NCBI GenBank assembly: GCA_026393855.1
Contig: JAPKZJ010000100.1
Coordinates: forward strand, 1 to 46,443
Direction: 5' to 3'
Source: Candidatus Aminicenantes bacterium
GTDB lineage: Bacteria > Acidobacteriota > Aminicenantia > Aminicenantales > UBA4085
DNA length: 46,443 bases
The translations under genes were made by a program, and so were the position numbers. This document shows positions 8,481 through 17,035 of this stretch, piece by piece. Under the pieces are notes generated by a model. The model ran no database searches and had not been told where the DNA came from. It worked only from the letters and a program-made list of their open reading frames with translations. Position 1 is the first letter of the stretch, and every line of letters begins with the position of its first letter.

Positions 8481-9591
8481 ACGGCTCCTCATCCGGCCGC
8501 CAGTGGCCGTAGGTCGTAGCGACAAAAGTGCCGTCGGGCAGAATCTCGACGCCGGGATAAGCGCAGTCGGCCAAGACGAGGTTGTCTTTCAACCGGACAA
8601 GGTATTGGCCGGGACGGCCGGCGACGAGATCGTCGAAGGTCCCGACCCAGGCCGCCCAATCGCCTTCGTAGGGAGAGGTCTTGCCTTGGGGCGAGATGGA
8701 CCGGAAGGACACGACCAGCCGCCCGTCCGGCGCATACTTGCCGGTGTGCCGGTCGCCGTTTAAAGCGTCGGGCAGGTCGCGCGGCGCGCTCCAAGTCCTG
8801 CCTTCGTCTTCCGAGAAGATGATCTGGGAGTTCCGGCGCCGCAGATTCTCCCGCAGCAGAACGGCCAGCCGCTTCCCGTCCGGGGAACGGACCAAGCCGG
8901 GCTCGCAAAGATGGATTTCGCTCGAACGGAAGATCGTCTCCGGCCGCGACCAGGACAGGCCGCCGTCTTCGGAAAAGGTCTTGAGCAGGGTCATGACGGG
9001 CGGCTTCTCGACGGCCGCCTCCTTGGCCAGGAATCGTCCATCATCGTGGAAGAGGGCCATATAGCGCCCGCGCTGGGGCCCAACGGCCGCAACACTGCCC
9101 ATGACGACGATGCCGCCCCACTCGCCGATCGGCGCCAGCTCGGACCAGGTCCGGCCGTCGTCCTCCGAACGGGCCATCCGAGCGGGATAGAGGCCCGAGA
9201 ACAGGATCAGACGCCTGGCCCCGTCGGGCCGGACGACACGGTGAATCGTGGGTGTTTCCAGGCTCGTCGCCCAGCTATCCGGCGTGGGTTGGCGGTCGCT
9301 CCAGGTCCGGCCGCCGTCGAAGCTCTTTTTGTAGACGATCGGACCTTTGCCGTGCCCCTTAGGGTAGACGCAGAGGATGGTCCGCCCATCCTCGAGGAGG
9401 CAGGTCGTGGGATGCCCGAGATACTGGCCTTTTTCGATGTCCACCACGACCTGGCGGCTGGCGTCCTTGTCAAGATCGATCAGACGGACGGACGCCTCAG
9501 GCCGGCCAGCGGCGCCGCCCCCGGCCGCCGCGACGAACATCGCCAGCAGCGCGGCGCCCGTCAACCTAAACCGCGCCGTTCGCCCGCTCAT
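8413..9591 (-). CDS. Secreted sialidase-like (BNR/Asp-box) six-bladed propeller protein
   Basis: A 392-residue protein with an N-terminal signal peptide (LTGAALLAMFVAAAGGG) and a beta-propeller marked by four Asp-boxes: SFDGGRTW (90-97), SEDDGRTW (142-149), SEDGGLSW (207-214) and SEDEGRTW (260-267). This is the fold of exo-alpha-sialidases and related glycosidases; an N-terminal YLGHPTTCLLEDGRTILCVY strand pair matches the sialidase-like family found in carbohydrate-degrading bacteria. A true sialic-acid activity is not proven because the Arg triad cannot be verified by eye. It starts 9 bases after the stop of the gene at 9600-10457 with no good ribosome-binding site, suggesting translational coupling, and its 3' end overlaps mutY by 68 bp. 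Confidence 0.8.
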   Translation of the reverse strand: MSGRTARFRLTGAALLAMFVAAAGGGAAGRPEASVRLIDLDKDASRQVVVDIEKGQYLGHPTTCLLEDGRTILCVYPKGHGKGPIVYKKSFDGGRTWSDRQPTPDSWATSLETPTIHRVVRPDGARRLILFSGLYPARMARSEDDGRTWSELAPIGEWGGIVVMGSVAAVGPQRGRYMALFHDDGRFLAKEAAVEKPPVMTLLKTFSEDGGLSWSRPETIFRSSEIHLCEPGLVRSPDGKRLAVLLRENLRRRNSQIIFSEDEGRTWSAPRDLPDALNGDRHTGKYAPDGRLVVSFRSISPQGKTSPYEGDWAAWVGTFDDLVAGRPGQYLVRLKDNLVLADCAYPGVEILPDGTFVATTYGHWRPDEEPFILSVRFRLAELDELGRTAGSR

Positions 9592-9599
9592 GGGGGCGG

Positions 9600-10457
9600 T
9601 TATTTCTTGATCAGGCGGGTCGTTCCGCCAGTCTCCCCCGTCATGCCGATGCTCATGTTGGCGGGGGCGCCGACTTCGATGTTGCCGTTCAGGCTGCCTT
9701 TATTTTCGGACTTGACGTAAACGCCTTCCTTGACCGCAAAGTACCAGGTGCTCTGGCCAACGGACTTGATGGCCAGGGTCAGGCTCATGCCCTGCTGTTC
9801 GAGGGTGCCCCCGATGGTACCGGTCGAGGAGACCTTGATGCGGGCGCACTCATAGCCGTCCACCGTCTCGAACCCATCCAGGGTATTGGTGTGGACCACA
9901 TGCATCGTGGTCTCGCCGGCGCCTTCCTGCTGGACGACCGTGTCCTCGCTCGGCCAGGTGTCGCCGACCTTGACCGGCTTGTCGGGCAGATCGGGGAAGA
10001 AAGCCTGGAACGACGAGCTCACATCGCGCTGGCCGCCGTTCGGGGAGTCGAACTTGAGCGCCTTGGCCCCGGCGACGTCGATCTCCTTGCCCAGCGGGGA
10101 AAGGATCATGGCGAAGCCCTTGCCGATGGTCGGGGTCATGTCGGGGGACATGGGACCCTGCGGCGACTGGACGTCGGACTTGGCGGCGTCGATGACGACG
10201 CCGATTTCGAAGTCCTGGCCCTTGGCGCCCTTGGGCGTGAGGGTGAAGTCCAGGCTGGAAGTGACGGTCGTCGTCATGGTCTGGCCCATGATGTCCATGG
10301 CCTGGGTCTGGCTGCCCGTCTCCTGGTAGGAGAGGATCTTCCCGGACGCGAATTGATAGGCCAGGGTCACGGGCCCCTGGGCGGCCGGCTTGTCCGCGGC
10401 CAGCGCCGCCAGGGCGAAGACGGCCAGGATCAAGACCAGGAATTTTGCGTTTTTCAT
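9600..10457 (-). CDS. Secreted protein of unknown function (DUF6263-like)
   Basis: A 285-residue exported protein with signal peptide MKNAKFLVLILAVFALAALAA. The mature part is beta-rich and begins VTLAYQFASGKILSYQ, then has threonine-rich strands, a central DLPDKPVKVGDTW block (a common phrase in DUF6263-type periplasmic proteins), GYECARIKVSSTGT, and ends with TTRLIKK. I know no catalytic motif in it; the fold suggests a lipid- or ligand-binding periplasmic protein, which is inference. A strong AGGAGG ribosome-binding site precedes the ATG, and the promoter at 10494-10523 drives it. The sialidase-like gene follows 8 bases later as a probable second gene of the operon. Confidence 0.68.
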   Translation of the reverse strand: MKNAKFLVLILAVFALAALAADKPAAQGPVTLAYQFASGKILSYQETGSQTQAMDIMGQTMTTTVTSSLDFTLTPKGAKGQDFEIGVVIDAAKSDVQSPQGPMSPDMTPTIGKGFAMILSPLGKEIDVAGAKALKFDSPNGGQRDVSSSFQAFFPDLPDKPVKVGDTWPSEDTVVQQEGAGETTMHVVHTNTLDGFETVDGYECARIKVSSTGTIGGTLEQQGMSLTLAIKSVGQSTWYFAVKEGVYVKSENKGSLNGNIEVGAPANMSIGMTGETGGTTRLIKK

Positions 10458-10493
10458 GAGTTACCTCCTAATGATTGCTGAAAGAACCCGCAT

Positions 10494-10523
10494 AGTATAA
10501 CGCCCTCAGCCGGTGAATCACAA
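10494..10523 (-). promoter_or_regulatory. Sigma70-type promoter for the 10457-8413 operon
   Basis: On the minus strand TTGTGA (10523-10518) and TATACT (10499-10494) are separated by 18 bases, 36 bases before the ATG at 10457. This is the only good promoter in the 132-bp divergent gap on that strand. Confidence 0.55.
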
Positions 10524-10589
10524 GTGTCGGCCGCCGCGGGCCTTGACGGCTTGGCGGGAATAAGTTATTCAGGTGGGTTGCAATCCGCC

Positions 10590-11645
10590 ATGAATGACCC
10601 CGGGCTGAATATAGAATACCAGTTCGCCGACTACGGCACACCCTTTGAGACCACACCCGGCCGGGTCGTCGTCGACGTGGGCATGCGCTTGGCCCCCGGC
10701 GTGCTCGACCACCACCATCCCGAGGCCGAAGCCGAATGCGCCGCCTCGCTCGTCGTCAAGCATCCCGAGCTCGTCCTCGATCACATCCGCCCCGGAGGGC
10801 GCGAGCCGGAGGGGACGCTGACCTTCGTTACCCACAAGCTGCCTGATTTCGACGCCCTGGCCGCTATCTTCCTGGCCCGCCGGCTGATCGAGCGAGGCGA
10901 GATCGACCCGGCCATGCGGGCGCTGGCCGCCTACACCATGATCGTGGATTCCTCGGCCCTGCCGCCGGCTCTCGACCTCGCGGCGACGCCCTATGCGGTC
11001 TTGCGGGGGCTCTTTGCCGGAGCCGGCAAGAGCGAGGAGACGATCAACCGGGAACGGACTGAGGAAGGGCTCAAGTTCATGCGCCACCTCCACGCCCGGG
11101 CCGAGGAAGGGGCCGAGCTCATGGAAAACCCCCGCCTGTTCCAGGGCATCGACCGCTACGAGCGGGCCGTCCGCAAAATCGGGGAGGATTTTCAGAACTA
11201 CCTGGCCGACGCCGCCCGATCCCCCAAGTTCGGCATCTCGCTGCCGCTCCCGGATGGCTCCGGCCGGCGGACGGTCGACGGCTTGAGCGTGGCCCGCCCG
11301 CATTGTTTCCTGCTCAAAGAGTGGGCCCGCCGGGACCGCGCATATGCCCCGGGCGGCAAGGGCTTCAGCTTCGTCATGAGCCTGTACGGCGATTCCCGCT
11401 TCATCATCGGCGTTGACCCGGCCGCGGGCGTCAACCTGCGCGGGCTGGGCGGGATGCTAAACGCCCTGGAGCAGGCCCGCCGGGCCGAGCTCGGCCGGCC
11501 CGCGGGACCGCCCTGGTACGAAGGGGCCGGCGCCTTCTTCGAGTACCGGATCGTGGACTCGCCCCGGGACGAATCAGTCCTGGCGCCGGCCGTCGTGTTC
11601 GAGGCCGTCAAGGCGTTCGGCCGGGTCGAGGATTTTTCCACATGA
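10590..11645 (+). CDS. DHH/MYG1-like phosphoesterase-type protein, motif order rearranged
   Basis: A 351-residue cytoplasmic protein from ATG 10590 (an in-frame TTG at 10578 and GTG at 10524 are possible alternatives; AGGTGGG lies at 10571-10577). It carries a VVVDVGMRLAPGVLDHHHPEAE-type segment near the N-terminus (the DHH motif with the preceding VDVG strand, as in MYG1/UPF0160 nucleases), followed by THKLPDFDALAAIFLARRL, which resembles the first DHH-family motif (H..PD.DA). In MYG1 and RecJ-type proteins the D.DA motif comes first, so the order is reversed here. A third acidic site is TMIVDSSALP. The C-terminal part contains GVDPAAGVNLRGLGGML and a PWYEGAGAFFEYRIVDSPR segment. Metal-dependent phosphodiesterase activity is plausible but unproven. 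Divergent from the 10457 gene; the esterase starts 19 bases downstream. Confidence 0.6.
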   Translation: MNDPGLNIEYQFADYGTPFETTPGRVVVDVGMRLAPGVLDHHHPEAEAECAASLVVKHPELVLDHIRPGGREPEGTLTFVTHKLPDFDALAAIFLARRLIERGEIDPAMRALAAYTMIVDSSALPPALDLAATPYAVLRGLFAGAGKSEETINRERTEEGLKFMRHLHARAEEGAELMENPRLFQGIDRYERAVRKIGEDFQNYLADAARSPKFGISLPLPDGSGRRTVDGLSVARPHCFLLKEWARRDRAYAPGGKGFSFVMSLYGDSRFIIGVDPAAGVNLRGLGGMLNALEQARRAELGRPAGPPWYEGAGAFFEYRIVDSPRDESVLAPAVVFEAVKAFGRVEDFST

Positions 11646-11664
11646 GCCCCGCGAGGAAGCGATC

Positions 11665-12651
11665 ATGCCCGGAAGATTGTTCGCGGCAGCAGCACTGGCG
11701 ATGACGCTCGGAATGATCCGACCCGCTGGACCAGGGAGCATCGACTCCGCTCCTCCTCCGGCTCCCGCCAAAGGCCGGGTCGAAATCCGGTTGCGCGTTG
11801 GCGGATTTGAGCGCGTCCTCCACCTCCACATCCCGTCCGCCTATGACCCCGGCCGCGGGTGGCCGCTGGTCATGATTTTCCACGGTGCGGGCGGATCGGG
11901 CGATCGATATCTCGACGGCAACGGCTGGGCGGCGGCAGCCGAGCGGGAGGGCTTCCTGGCCGCCGCTCCGGACGGGCTGCCGGCCCGCCCCAACCGCCCG
12001 GCCCAGTTTCTGCTCAATCCGCGACTCTGGAACGACGGCCAATTACGCGCCGGGACTCCGCGCGCGGCGGTGGACGACGTAGCCTTCGTGCGAGCGGCGA
12101 TCAACGAAATCGGGCGCCATTACAAAATCGACGCGAGCCGTATCTTCGCCGCCGGACATTCCAACGGAGCCGGCCTGGTCTTCCGGCTGGGAGCGGAGAT
12201 GGCGGACCGGCTGGCGGCTTTCGCCGCGGTTGCCGGCCATTGCTGGATCGAGTCGCCGCACCCGGCCAAACCGATGCCCACCCTTTATATCGTCGGCATG
12301 GATGACCCCCTGGTCCGGATCGAAGGCGGAGAGATGAGCACTCCGTGGGGCAAGAAGGTCAATCCGCCGATCGCCCGTACCCTCGAGACGTGGGCTTCCG
12401 CCCTGGGCGTGACGCCGGTCCCGCAGACGCTTTCGGAAGGAAACGGACTGCGGCGGGTGGTTTACGGAGATCCGACCGCCGCCGCTTTTCTGGAGGTGAT
12501 TTTCATCGAGGGCCAGGGCCACGGCTGGCCCGGCGGCCGGGAAACCCTGCTGCCGGAGCGGTTCATCGGCCCGCGCGTCGAGACGCTCGACGCCACGGCC
12601 GCCATCTGGGCGTTTTTCCGCGCCGTCGCGGAGAGGCCCGGCCATAACTAG
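11665..12651 (+). CDS. Secreted PHB-depolymerase/feruloyl-esterase-type alpha/beta hydrolase
   Basis: A 328-residue esterase of the LpqC/PHB-depolymerase type with an N-terminal signal-like helix (LFAAAALAMTLGMI). The oxyanion region is FHGAGG (72-77), the nucleophile elbow GHSNGAG gives Ser156, the acid is Asp203 or Asp204 in VGMDDPLV, and the His is His276 in GQGHGWPG. These are the signature positions of extracellular polyester, acetylxylan and feruloyl esterases. GAGGAAG precedes the ATG at 11665. It is 19 bases downstream of the DHH-like gene and converges on the flavodiiron gene with only 6 bases between stops. Substrate specificity cannot be read. Confidence 0.84.
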   Translation: MPGRLFAAAALAMTLGMIRPAGPGSIDSAPPPAPAKGRVEIRLRVGGFERVLHLHIPSAYDPGRGWPLVMIFHGAGGSGDRYLDGNGWAAAAEREGFLAAAPDGLPARPNRPAQFLLNPRLWNDGQLRAGTPRAAVDDVAFVRAAINEIGRHYKIDASRIFAAGHSNGAGLVFRLGAEMADRLAAFAAVAGHCWIESPHPAKPMPTLYIVGMDDPLVRIEGGEMSTPWGKKVNPPIARTLETWASALGVTPVPQTLSEGNGLRRVVYGDPTAAAFLEVIFIEGQGHGWPGGRETLLPERFIGPRVETLDATAAIWAFFRAVAERPGHN

Positions 12652-12657
12652 CCGGGA

Positions 12658-13836
12658 TCAGAATAAGCCCCATTCCTTGTGCTTGGCCGCGATCGTCTCG
12701 GCCAAGGCATCGACCGCTTTCAGGTCTTCTTCGCGCGGCCGCCCCTTAAAAAGAATTGGGGGCAGCATCTCGACTTTCAGGTTGGGCAGAAAGCCGGTCA
12801 ACTGCTCGACCATTTTCTGTCCCCAGCCATAACTCCCGATGAAGGCGGCCAGCTTGGCCTTGGGCCGGAGGGCGTTGGCCAGGATGGCGGCAAAAGCCAG
12901 GCGGGGGTGGAGCCCGACATGGACAGCCGGGCCGGCCAGGACGATGGTCGCCGCATCCACCAGCCGCACGGCGAGCTGGCCGATGTCGGCGTCGGCCATG
13001 TTGAATCGGCAGGCCGAGACGCCGCGGGCATCCAGTCCTTCGACCAGGCGCTCGACCATCGTCTCGGTGCTCCCATGCATCGAGACATAGGCGATGGCGA
13101 CGCCGTTCTTGGGCGTATCCTTGACCCAGTCGCGATAGGCCAGGAGGATCGTCTGCGGCCGCTTGTGAACGGGGCCGTGGCTGGGAGCGATCATGTCGAT
13201 CGGGATATCCCGCAGGCGGTCGAGGTTCTTCTGGATGGCCGTCCGGAAGGGCATCATGATCTCGGCGAAGTATCTCTTGGCCGACTCATAGAGCTTCTCC
13301 TCGTCGTCGACGAAGAGGCCCGACTGGGCCAGGTGGGAGCCGAAGAAATCGCAGGAAAAAAGAATCTTGTTCTCGCGCAGATAGGTGCACATCGTCTCGG
13401 GCCAGTGAACCCAGGGCGTATGGATGAATTCGAGGGTCTTGTCGCCCAGCGACAGGGTCGCTCCGTCCTCGACGGTCGTGATCCGATCCTCGGGCAATCC
13501 GAGGTGGTCGATGAGGAGGCCTTTGGCTTTGGGTGAACAGACCAGCTTGGCCTGCGGAAAGCGGGCCAGCAAGGCCGGAAGCGTGCCCGAATGGTCCTGC
13601 TCGGCGTGATGGGCCACGATGATGTCGACGGGTGGAAGCCGGTCCAGATAACCCATCAACACGCCGGCTTTAGCCGGATCGACGGAATCGAGTAGGGCGG
13701 TCTTCTCGGACCCCTGGACATAGTAGGCGTTATAGCTCGTCCCGTCGGGCAGCGGGATCAGGGCGTCGAACAGGCGGCGATCCCAATCCACGGCGCCGAC
13801 GGCATAAACTCGATCGATCAGGGAGCGAGGCTTCAT
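12658..13836 (-). CDS. Flavodiiron protein (A-type flavoprotein, FprA-like)
   Basis: A 392-residue oxygen or nitric-oxide reductase typical of anaerobes. The N-terminal metallo-beta-lactamase-like domain carries all six diiron ligands with family spacing: His77, Glu79 and Asp81 in HHAEQDH, then His144, Asp163 and His220 (APSHGP). The C-terminal flavodoxin domain starts near residue 248 with AYVSMHGSTETM, the FMN phosphate-binding loop. No rubredoxin domain is fused, so an external rubredoxin or NADH:rubredoxin reductase is expected. It has its own promoter in the preceding gap and AAAAGGAG just before the ATG. The role is detoxification of O2 or NO in the cytoplasm, by family knowledge. Confidence 0.94.
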   Translation of the reverse strand: MKPRSLIDRVYAVGAVDWDRRLFDALIPLPDGTSYNAYYVQGSEKTALLDSVDPAKAGVLMGYLDRLPPVDIIVAHHAEQDHSGTLPALLARFPQAKLVCSPKAKGLLIDHLGLPEDRITTVEDGATLSLGDKTLEFIHTPWVHWPETMCTYLRENKILFSCDFFGSHLAQSGLFVDDEEKLYESAKRYFAEIMMPFRTAIQKNLDRLRDIPIDMIAPSHGPVHKRPQTILLAYRDWVKDTPKNGVAIAYVSMHGSTETMVERLVEGLDARGVSACRFNMADADIGQLAVRLVDAATIVLAGPAVHVGLHPRLAFAAILANALRPKAKLAAFIGSYGWGQKMVEQLTGFLPNLKVEMLPPILFKGRPREEDLKAVDALAETIAAKHKEWGLF

Positions 13837-13907
13837 CGCGGGAAACTCCTTTTTATCCGAATCCTTCGGCGGGAGGCGGCCCGTCCCGTCCGGCCCATTT
13901 CCTACTT

Positions 13908-13936
13908 AATATATGGGGTCATACGGCTTTAGTCAA
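13908..13936 (-). promoter_or_regulatory. Sigma70-type promoter of the flavodiiron gene
   Basis: On the minus strand TTGACT (13936-13931) and TATATT (13913-13908) are separated by exactly 17 bases, 72 bases before the ATG. The -35 overlaps the last codons of the upstream MBL-fold gene, so the flavodiiron gene can be expressed independently of the six-gene operon that precedes it. Confidence 0.72.
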
Positions 13937-15092
13937 GTCGGGCCGCCCGGCCGGCCTCGCGCCAGAACAGGCGCAGCAGGCTGCGATGCCGGGCCCGGCG
14001 CTCCTCGTCCGTGGGCATCCCGCTCCAGGTCAGCGGCCAGGCCATCGCTTCGGGGAAAAACGCATCCAAGCCCGATCGCTCGAGGACGCTCTCCAGCGTC
14101 TCGCCCTTGGCCCGGGCTTCGAGAACCCTGTCCCAAGACGCCCCCAGGTAGGCCCGTCGCCGGGCCAGGTCCTTCCCCGACCCGATCTCCCGGCGATGGG
14201 CCGAAATCACGTATTCCAAGCCGTGGGGATCGGAGAGCACGGTGTCCAGCGCCCGCAGCCAACGGGGGACGTCGAAAACCCGGTCGGGCTGCGGGGCGTC
14301 CTCGCGCGGCGAGCCGAGCGAGAAGTCGAAGCCCAGGTCACCGGTCAGGAGGAGCTTCTCTTCCGGGAAATAGACTAGGATGTCGTCGCCGCTGTGGGCC
14401 GCTCCGAAAAACACGAGCTCGGCCGTCAGGTCGCCGAGATCGAGGGTCAGGCGATCATCGAAGCCGATTGTCGGCGGGACGACGGAGAATCCCGTCTCGT
14501 AGTCGCGGACCAGGGCTTCCTCCCGGGCGATGATCGTCCGATAGGTCGCCGCATCGGAAGCCCCTGCGGGCAGAGCCGCCAGGCTTCGCCTCCATTCGGC
14601 GATCCTCTCGCAGGAATAGGCCAGCTCTTCGGCCAAGGCCTTAGCCGGATCGGCCGCGACCGCCTTCAGCCTCTCCCGGGCGCCGCGCTGGGCGATGATC
14701 TCCGCGCCCGGAAAGGCCGCCCCGCCCCAGGCGTGATCCCCGTCGGCGTGGGTCAGGATGACATAACGGAAATCCGACCGGCCCAGCTCCCGGGCCGCGA
14801 TGGCTTTCATCTCCTCCGCCAGCCGCGGCGAGATATTGGCGTCGACGACGACCAGCCCGCGCCGCGAAGCGACGACGACCGAGTGGACCTTGACCGAGCC
14901 CGGCCCGCCGAAAAGCGTCAAGACGCGCGGGCTGAGCCGCCGGAGCGCGAACGAAGACGGGATCGGCTTCTGATCGATCACGGCCGCCGAAAAAGATCCC
15001 ATGGCCGGCGGGCTCGCAAGGATGGCCGAAACGCCCAGAACGGCCGCGCTGACGGCCCGGCCGCTCAAACGGAGGTATCGGGACGCCATCAT
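13929..15092 (-). CDS. Secreted MBL-fold metallohydrolase
   Basis: A 387-residue metallo-beta-lactamase-fold protein with an N-terminal signal peptide (LSGRAVSAAVLGVSAILASPPAMG). The metal motif is THADGDH (114-120), i.e. H.D.DH with Asp in place of the second His; further ligands are His in GAAHSGDD and Asp in LLLTGDL, and a late His in YVISAHR. Similar proteins act on beta-lactam-like, lactone or other ester substrates; the true substrate is unknown. Start chosen at the first ATG of an ATGATG pair (15092 or 15089). It lies 3 bases after the cupin stop and is the last gene of a six-gene minus-strand run. Confidence 0.82.
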   Translation of the reverse strand: MMASRYLRLSGRAVSAAVLGVSAILASPPAMGSFSAAVIDQKPIPSSFALRRLSPRVLTLFGGPGSVKVHSVVVASRRGLVVVDANISPRLAEEMKAIAARELGRSDFRYVILTHADGDHAWGGAAFPGAEIIAQRGARERLKAVAADPAKALAEELAYSCERIAEWRRSLAALPAGASDAATYRTIIAREEALVRDYETGFSVVPPTIGFDDRLTLDLGDLTAELVFFGAAHSGDDILVYFPEEKLLLTGDLGFDFSLGSPREDAPQPDRVFDVPRWLRALDTVLSDPHGLEYVISAHRREIGSGKDLARRRAYLGASWDRVLEARAKGETLESVLERSGLDAFFPEAMAWPLTWSGMPTDEERRARHRSLLRLFWREAGRAARLD

Positions 15093-15095
15093 CCC

Positions 15096-15605
15096 CTACG
15101 CCAAAGCCAGACGATCGATGATCGCGGCCTGGGCCGGAAACGCGGCCCGCAGGACTTCGCGACGGCCCAGCTCGAAGTCGGCGAATTCGAAGCCCGGCGC
15201 CAGCGTGCAACCGGCCAGGACGAACGGCGCCTCCGGGGCCAGCTCGGCCCCGAACCACCAGCCCATCCGCAGGACGTGCTGGTGGGCTTCCTGCTTCTCC
15301 GGGTCCCGGCCCAGGACCAGCCGGCGGTAGCCCCACTCCGGGTCCAGGATGTGAAGGACGGCCGGTCCCCCTTCGTAGAGATGCCAGATCTCGTCGGAAC
15401 GCAGCCGGTGCAGGCGGGACACCTGGCCGGCCGAGAGAAGGAAATAGATCGAGGTTGAAAAGGGCCGAGCCCCGGGAAAGCGCGAAGGCAGCGCCGGCCG
15501 GGCGATGATCTCGTCGGATCGGTAGATCTCGCGGTAAAAACCTCCCTCGGGATGGGGCTCCAGGTCGAGCCGCCTGGCCCAAGCTTCCGCGCCGTCGTCG
15601 TTCAT
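15096..15605 (-). CDS. DUF985 cupin family protein
   Basis: A 169-residue cupin_5 (DUF985) protein. The hallmark motifs are EPHPEGGFYREIYRSD near the N-terminus, TSIYFLLSAGQVSRLHRL, SDEIWHLYEGGP, and the C-terminal VLAGCTLAPGFEFADFELG. The ATG at 15605 (MNDDGAEAW) is used because AGGAG precedes it; the longer in-frame reading to 15713 runs into the MFS gene and is rejected. DUF985 members bind sugars or sugar-like ligands by structure, with no agreed reaction. It sits between MFS and MBL-fold genes, 44 and 3 bases away, in the same operon. Confidence 0.88.
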   Translation of the reverse strand: MNDDGAEAWARRLDLEPHPEGGFYREIYRSDEIIARPALPSRFPGARPFSTSIYFLLSAGQVSRLHRLRSDEIWHLYEGGPAVLHILDPEWGYRRLVLGRDPEKQEAHQHVLRMGWWFGAELAPEAPFVLAGCTLAPGFEFADFELGRREVLRAAFPAQAAIIDRLALA

Positions 15606-15649
15606 GATAGGACTCCTTGCCGCCATTGTACCCCGGCCCGGCCGGAAAA

Positions 15650-17032
15650 TCAGTCCCCGGCTCGGCCGTGCATCCGGCCGCGGGCCAGGGAAGCGAAAAT
15701 CCCCCCCACGCACAACAGGCCGAACAGGAAGAACCCGGTCCGGGCGGCGGACAGGAAGCGCCCGTAGACGGGCGGGGTGATCGCGATCCGGCCGATGAAG
15801 AGAACGAACAAAAGCATCGCCGCCGCCATGCTCAACATCTGCCCGGTTAAACGCATCGTCCCCAGCATGGCCGAAGCCAGGCCGTAATCCTTGGGGCCCA
15901 CGGCACTCATGACCGCGTTGGTGTTGGGCGAAGAAAAGAGAGCGAAGCCGGCCCCCAGAACGACCAGCACTCCGCCGACGAATACGACGGCGGTGGAAGC
16001 CGACAGGAAGGCCAGCGAGAACAGGCCCGCCGCCGAAATGCTCATCCCGGCCGAGGCCAGAAGCCGCGGCTCGATCCGGTCGGACAAGCGGCCGGCGAGC
16101 GGCGAGAAGAGGGCCATGACCGCCGGCTGGGCGATGAGGATCAAGCCCGCCTGCTGGGGCGTCAGCCCCTTGAGATACTGCAGGTACAGGCTAAGCAGAA
16201 AGCCCGCCGCGGAGGTGGCGCAATAATGGATCAACGCCGCCAGATTGGAAAAAGCAAAGACGGGGCGGCCGCGAAACAGACTCAGATCGAGAACGGGCGA
16301 TGCGGCCCGCCGCTCCCAAGCCAGGAAACCGGCCATCCCGGCCGCGGCGGCCAGCAGTAGGACTGCGCCCTCGGCCCGCGGCAGGCGGGAGAAGCCCAGC
16401 ATCATCGCCACGAGCGATGCGCCCAGCAGGACCGAACCGGCCGTGTCGAAGGCCGGGCCTTCGGCCTTCTTCCGGTCGTCGGGCAGACGGACGGCGACGA
16501 GGACGAGGATGAGAGACAACAATCCGGAGACGGCGAAGATCGACCGCCAGCCGAGCTGCTGGGTCAGGATTCCGCCCAGGACCGGCCCCATCGAAAGTCC
16601 GGTGTAAGTGAATGCGACGTTGATCCCCAGGACCCGGCCGCGCAGATGCGGCGGGTAGGCGGCCGTCAGGATGGCCACCCCGGTGCAGAAGATCATCGCC
16701 GCCCCCACGCCCTGCAGGACCCGGGCCGCGATCAGGACACCGGCCGAACCCGCCGCCGCGCAAAGTCCCGAGGAGAGGGCGTTCAAGACGGCGCCGGCCA
16801 GAAAAATCCTTTTGCGCCCGCCGATATCGGCGATCTTGCCGAAGGGGATCAGGAAGACGGCCGCCGCCAGTATATAGGAGGTCGCAGTCCAGCCCAGGAG
16901 GACGGCGTCGATGCTGAAATCCCGGCCGATCGCGGGCAGGGCGATGTTCAGGGCGGCCGAAAGGAACGGAGCCAGGAACGCGGCCAGGACGGAAGCGATC
17001 AGGACGATCGAGGGCCGGATGTCTTTCTTCAT
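15650..17032 (-). CDS. MFS transporter, DHA2-like
   Basis: A 460-residue proton-driven transporter of the major facilitator superfamily. Motif A is GKIADIGGRKRIFL between helices 2 and 3, the helix-4 motif is RVLQGVGAAMIF, and motif C is GLSMGPVLGGIL in helix 5, the marker of H+/drug antiporters. Length and helix count suggest 14 segments or a little fewer, i.e. the EmrB/QacA type. It starts 3 bases after the glycosidase stop. In this context it might export a sugar, sugar derivative or toxic compound rather than a drug, which is inference. Located in the inner membrane. Confidence 0.9.
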   Translation of the reverse strand: MKKDIRPSIVLIASVLAAFLAPFLSAALNIALPAIGRDFSIDAVLLGWTATSYILAAAVFLIPFGKIADIGGRKRIFLAGAVLNALSSGLCAAAGSAGVLIAARVLQGVGAAMIFCTGVAILTAAYPPHLRGRVLGINVAFTYTGLSMGPVLGGILTQQLGWRSIFAVSGLLSLILVLVAVRLPDDRKKAEGPAFDTAGSVLLGASLVAMMLGFSRLPRAEGAVLLLAAAAGMAGFLAWERRAASPVLDLSLFRGRPVFAFSNLAALIHYCATSAAGFLLSLYLQYLKGLTPQQAGLILIAQPAVMALFSPLAGRLSDRIEPRLLASAGMSISAAGLFSLAFLSASTAVVFVGGVLVVLGAGFALFSSPNTNAVMSAVGPKDYGLASAMLGTMRLTGQMLSMAAAMLLFVLFIGRIAITPPVYGRFLSAARTGFFLFGLLCVGGIFASLARGRMHGRAGD

Positions 17033-17035
17033 CGA

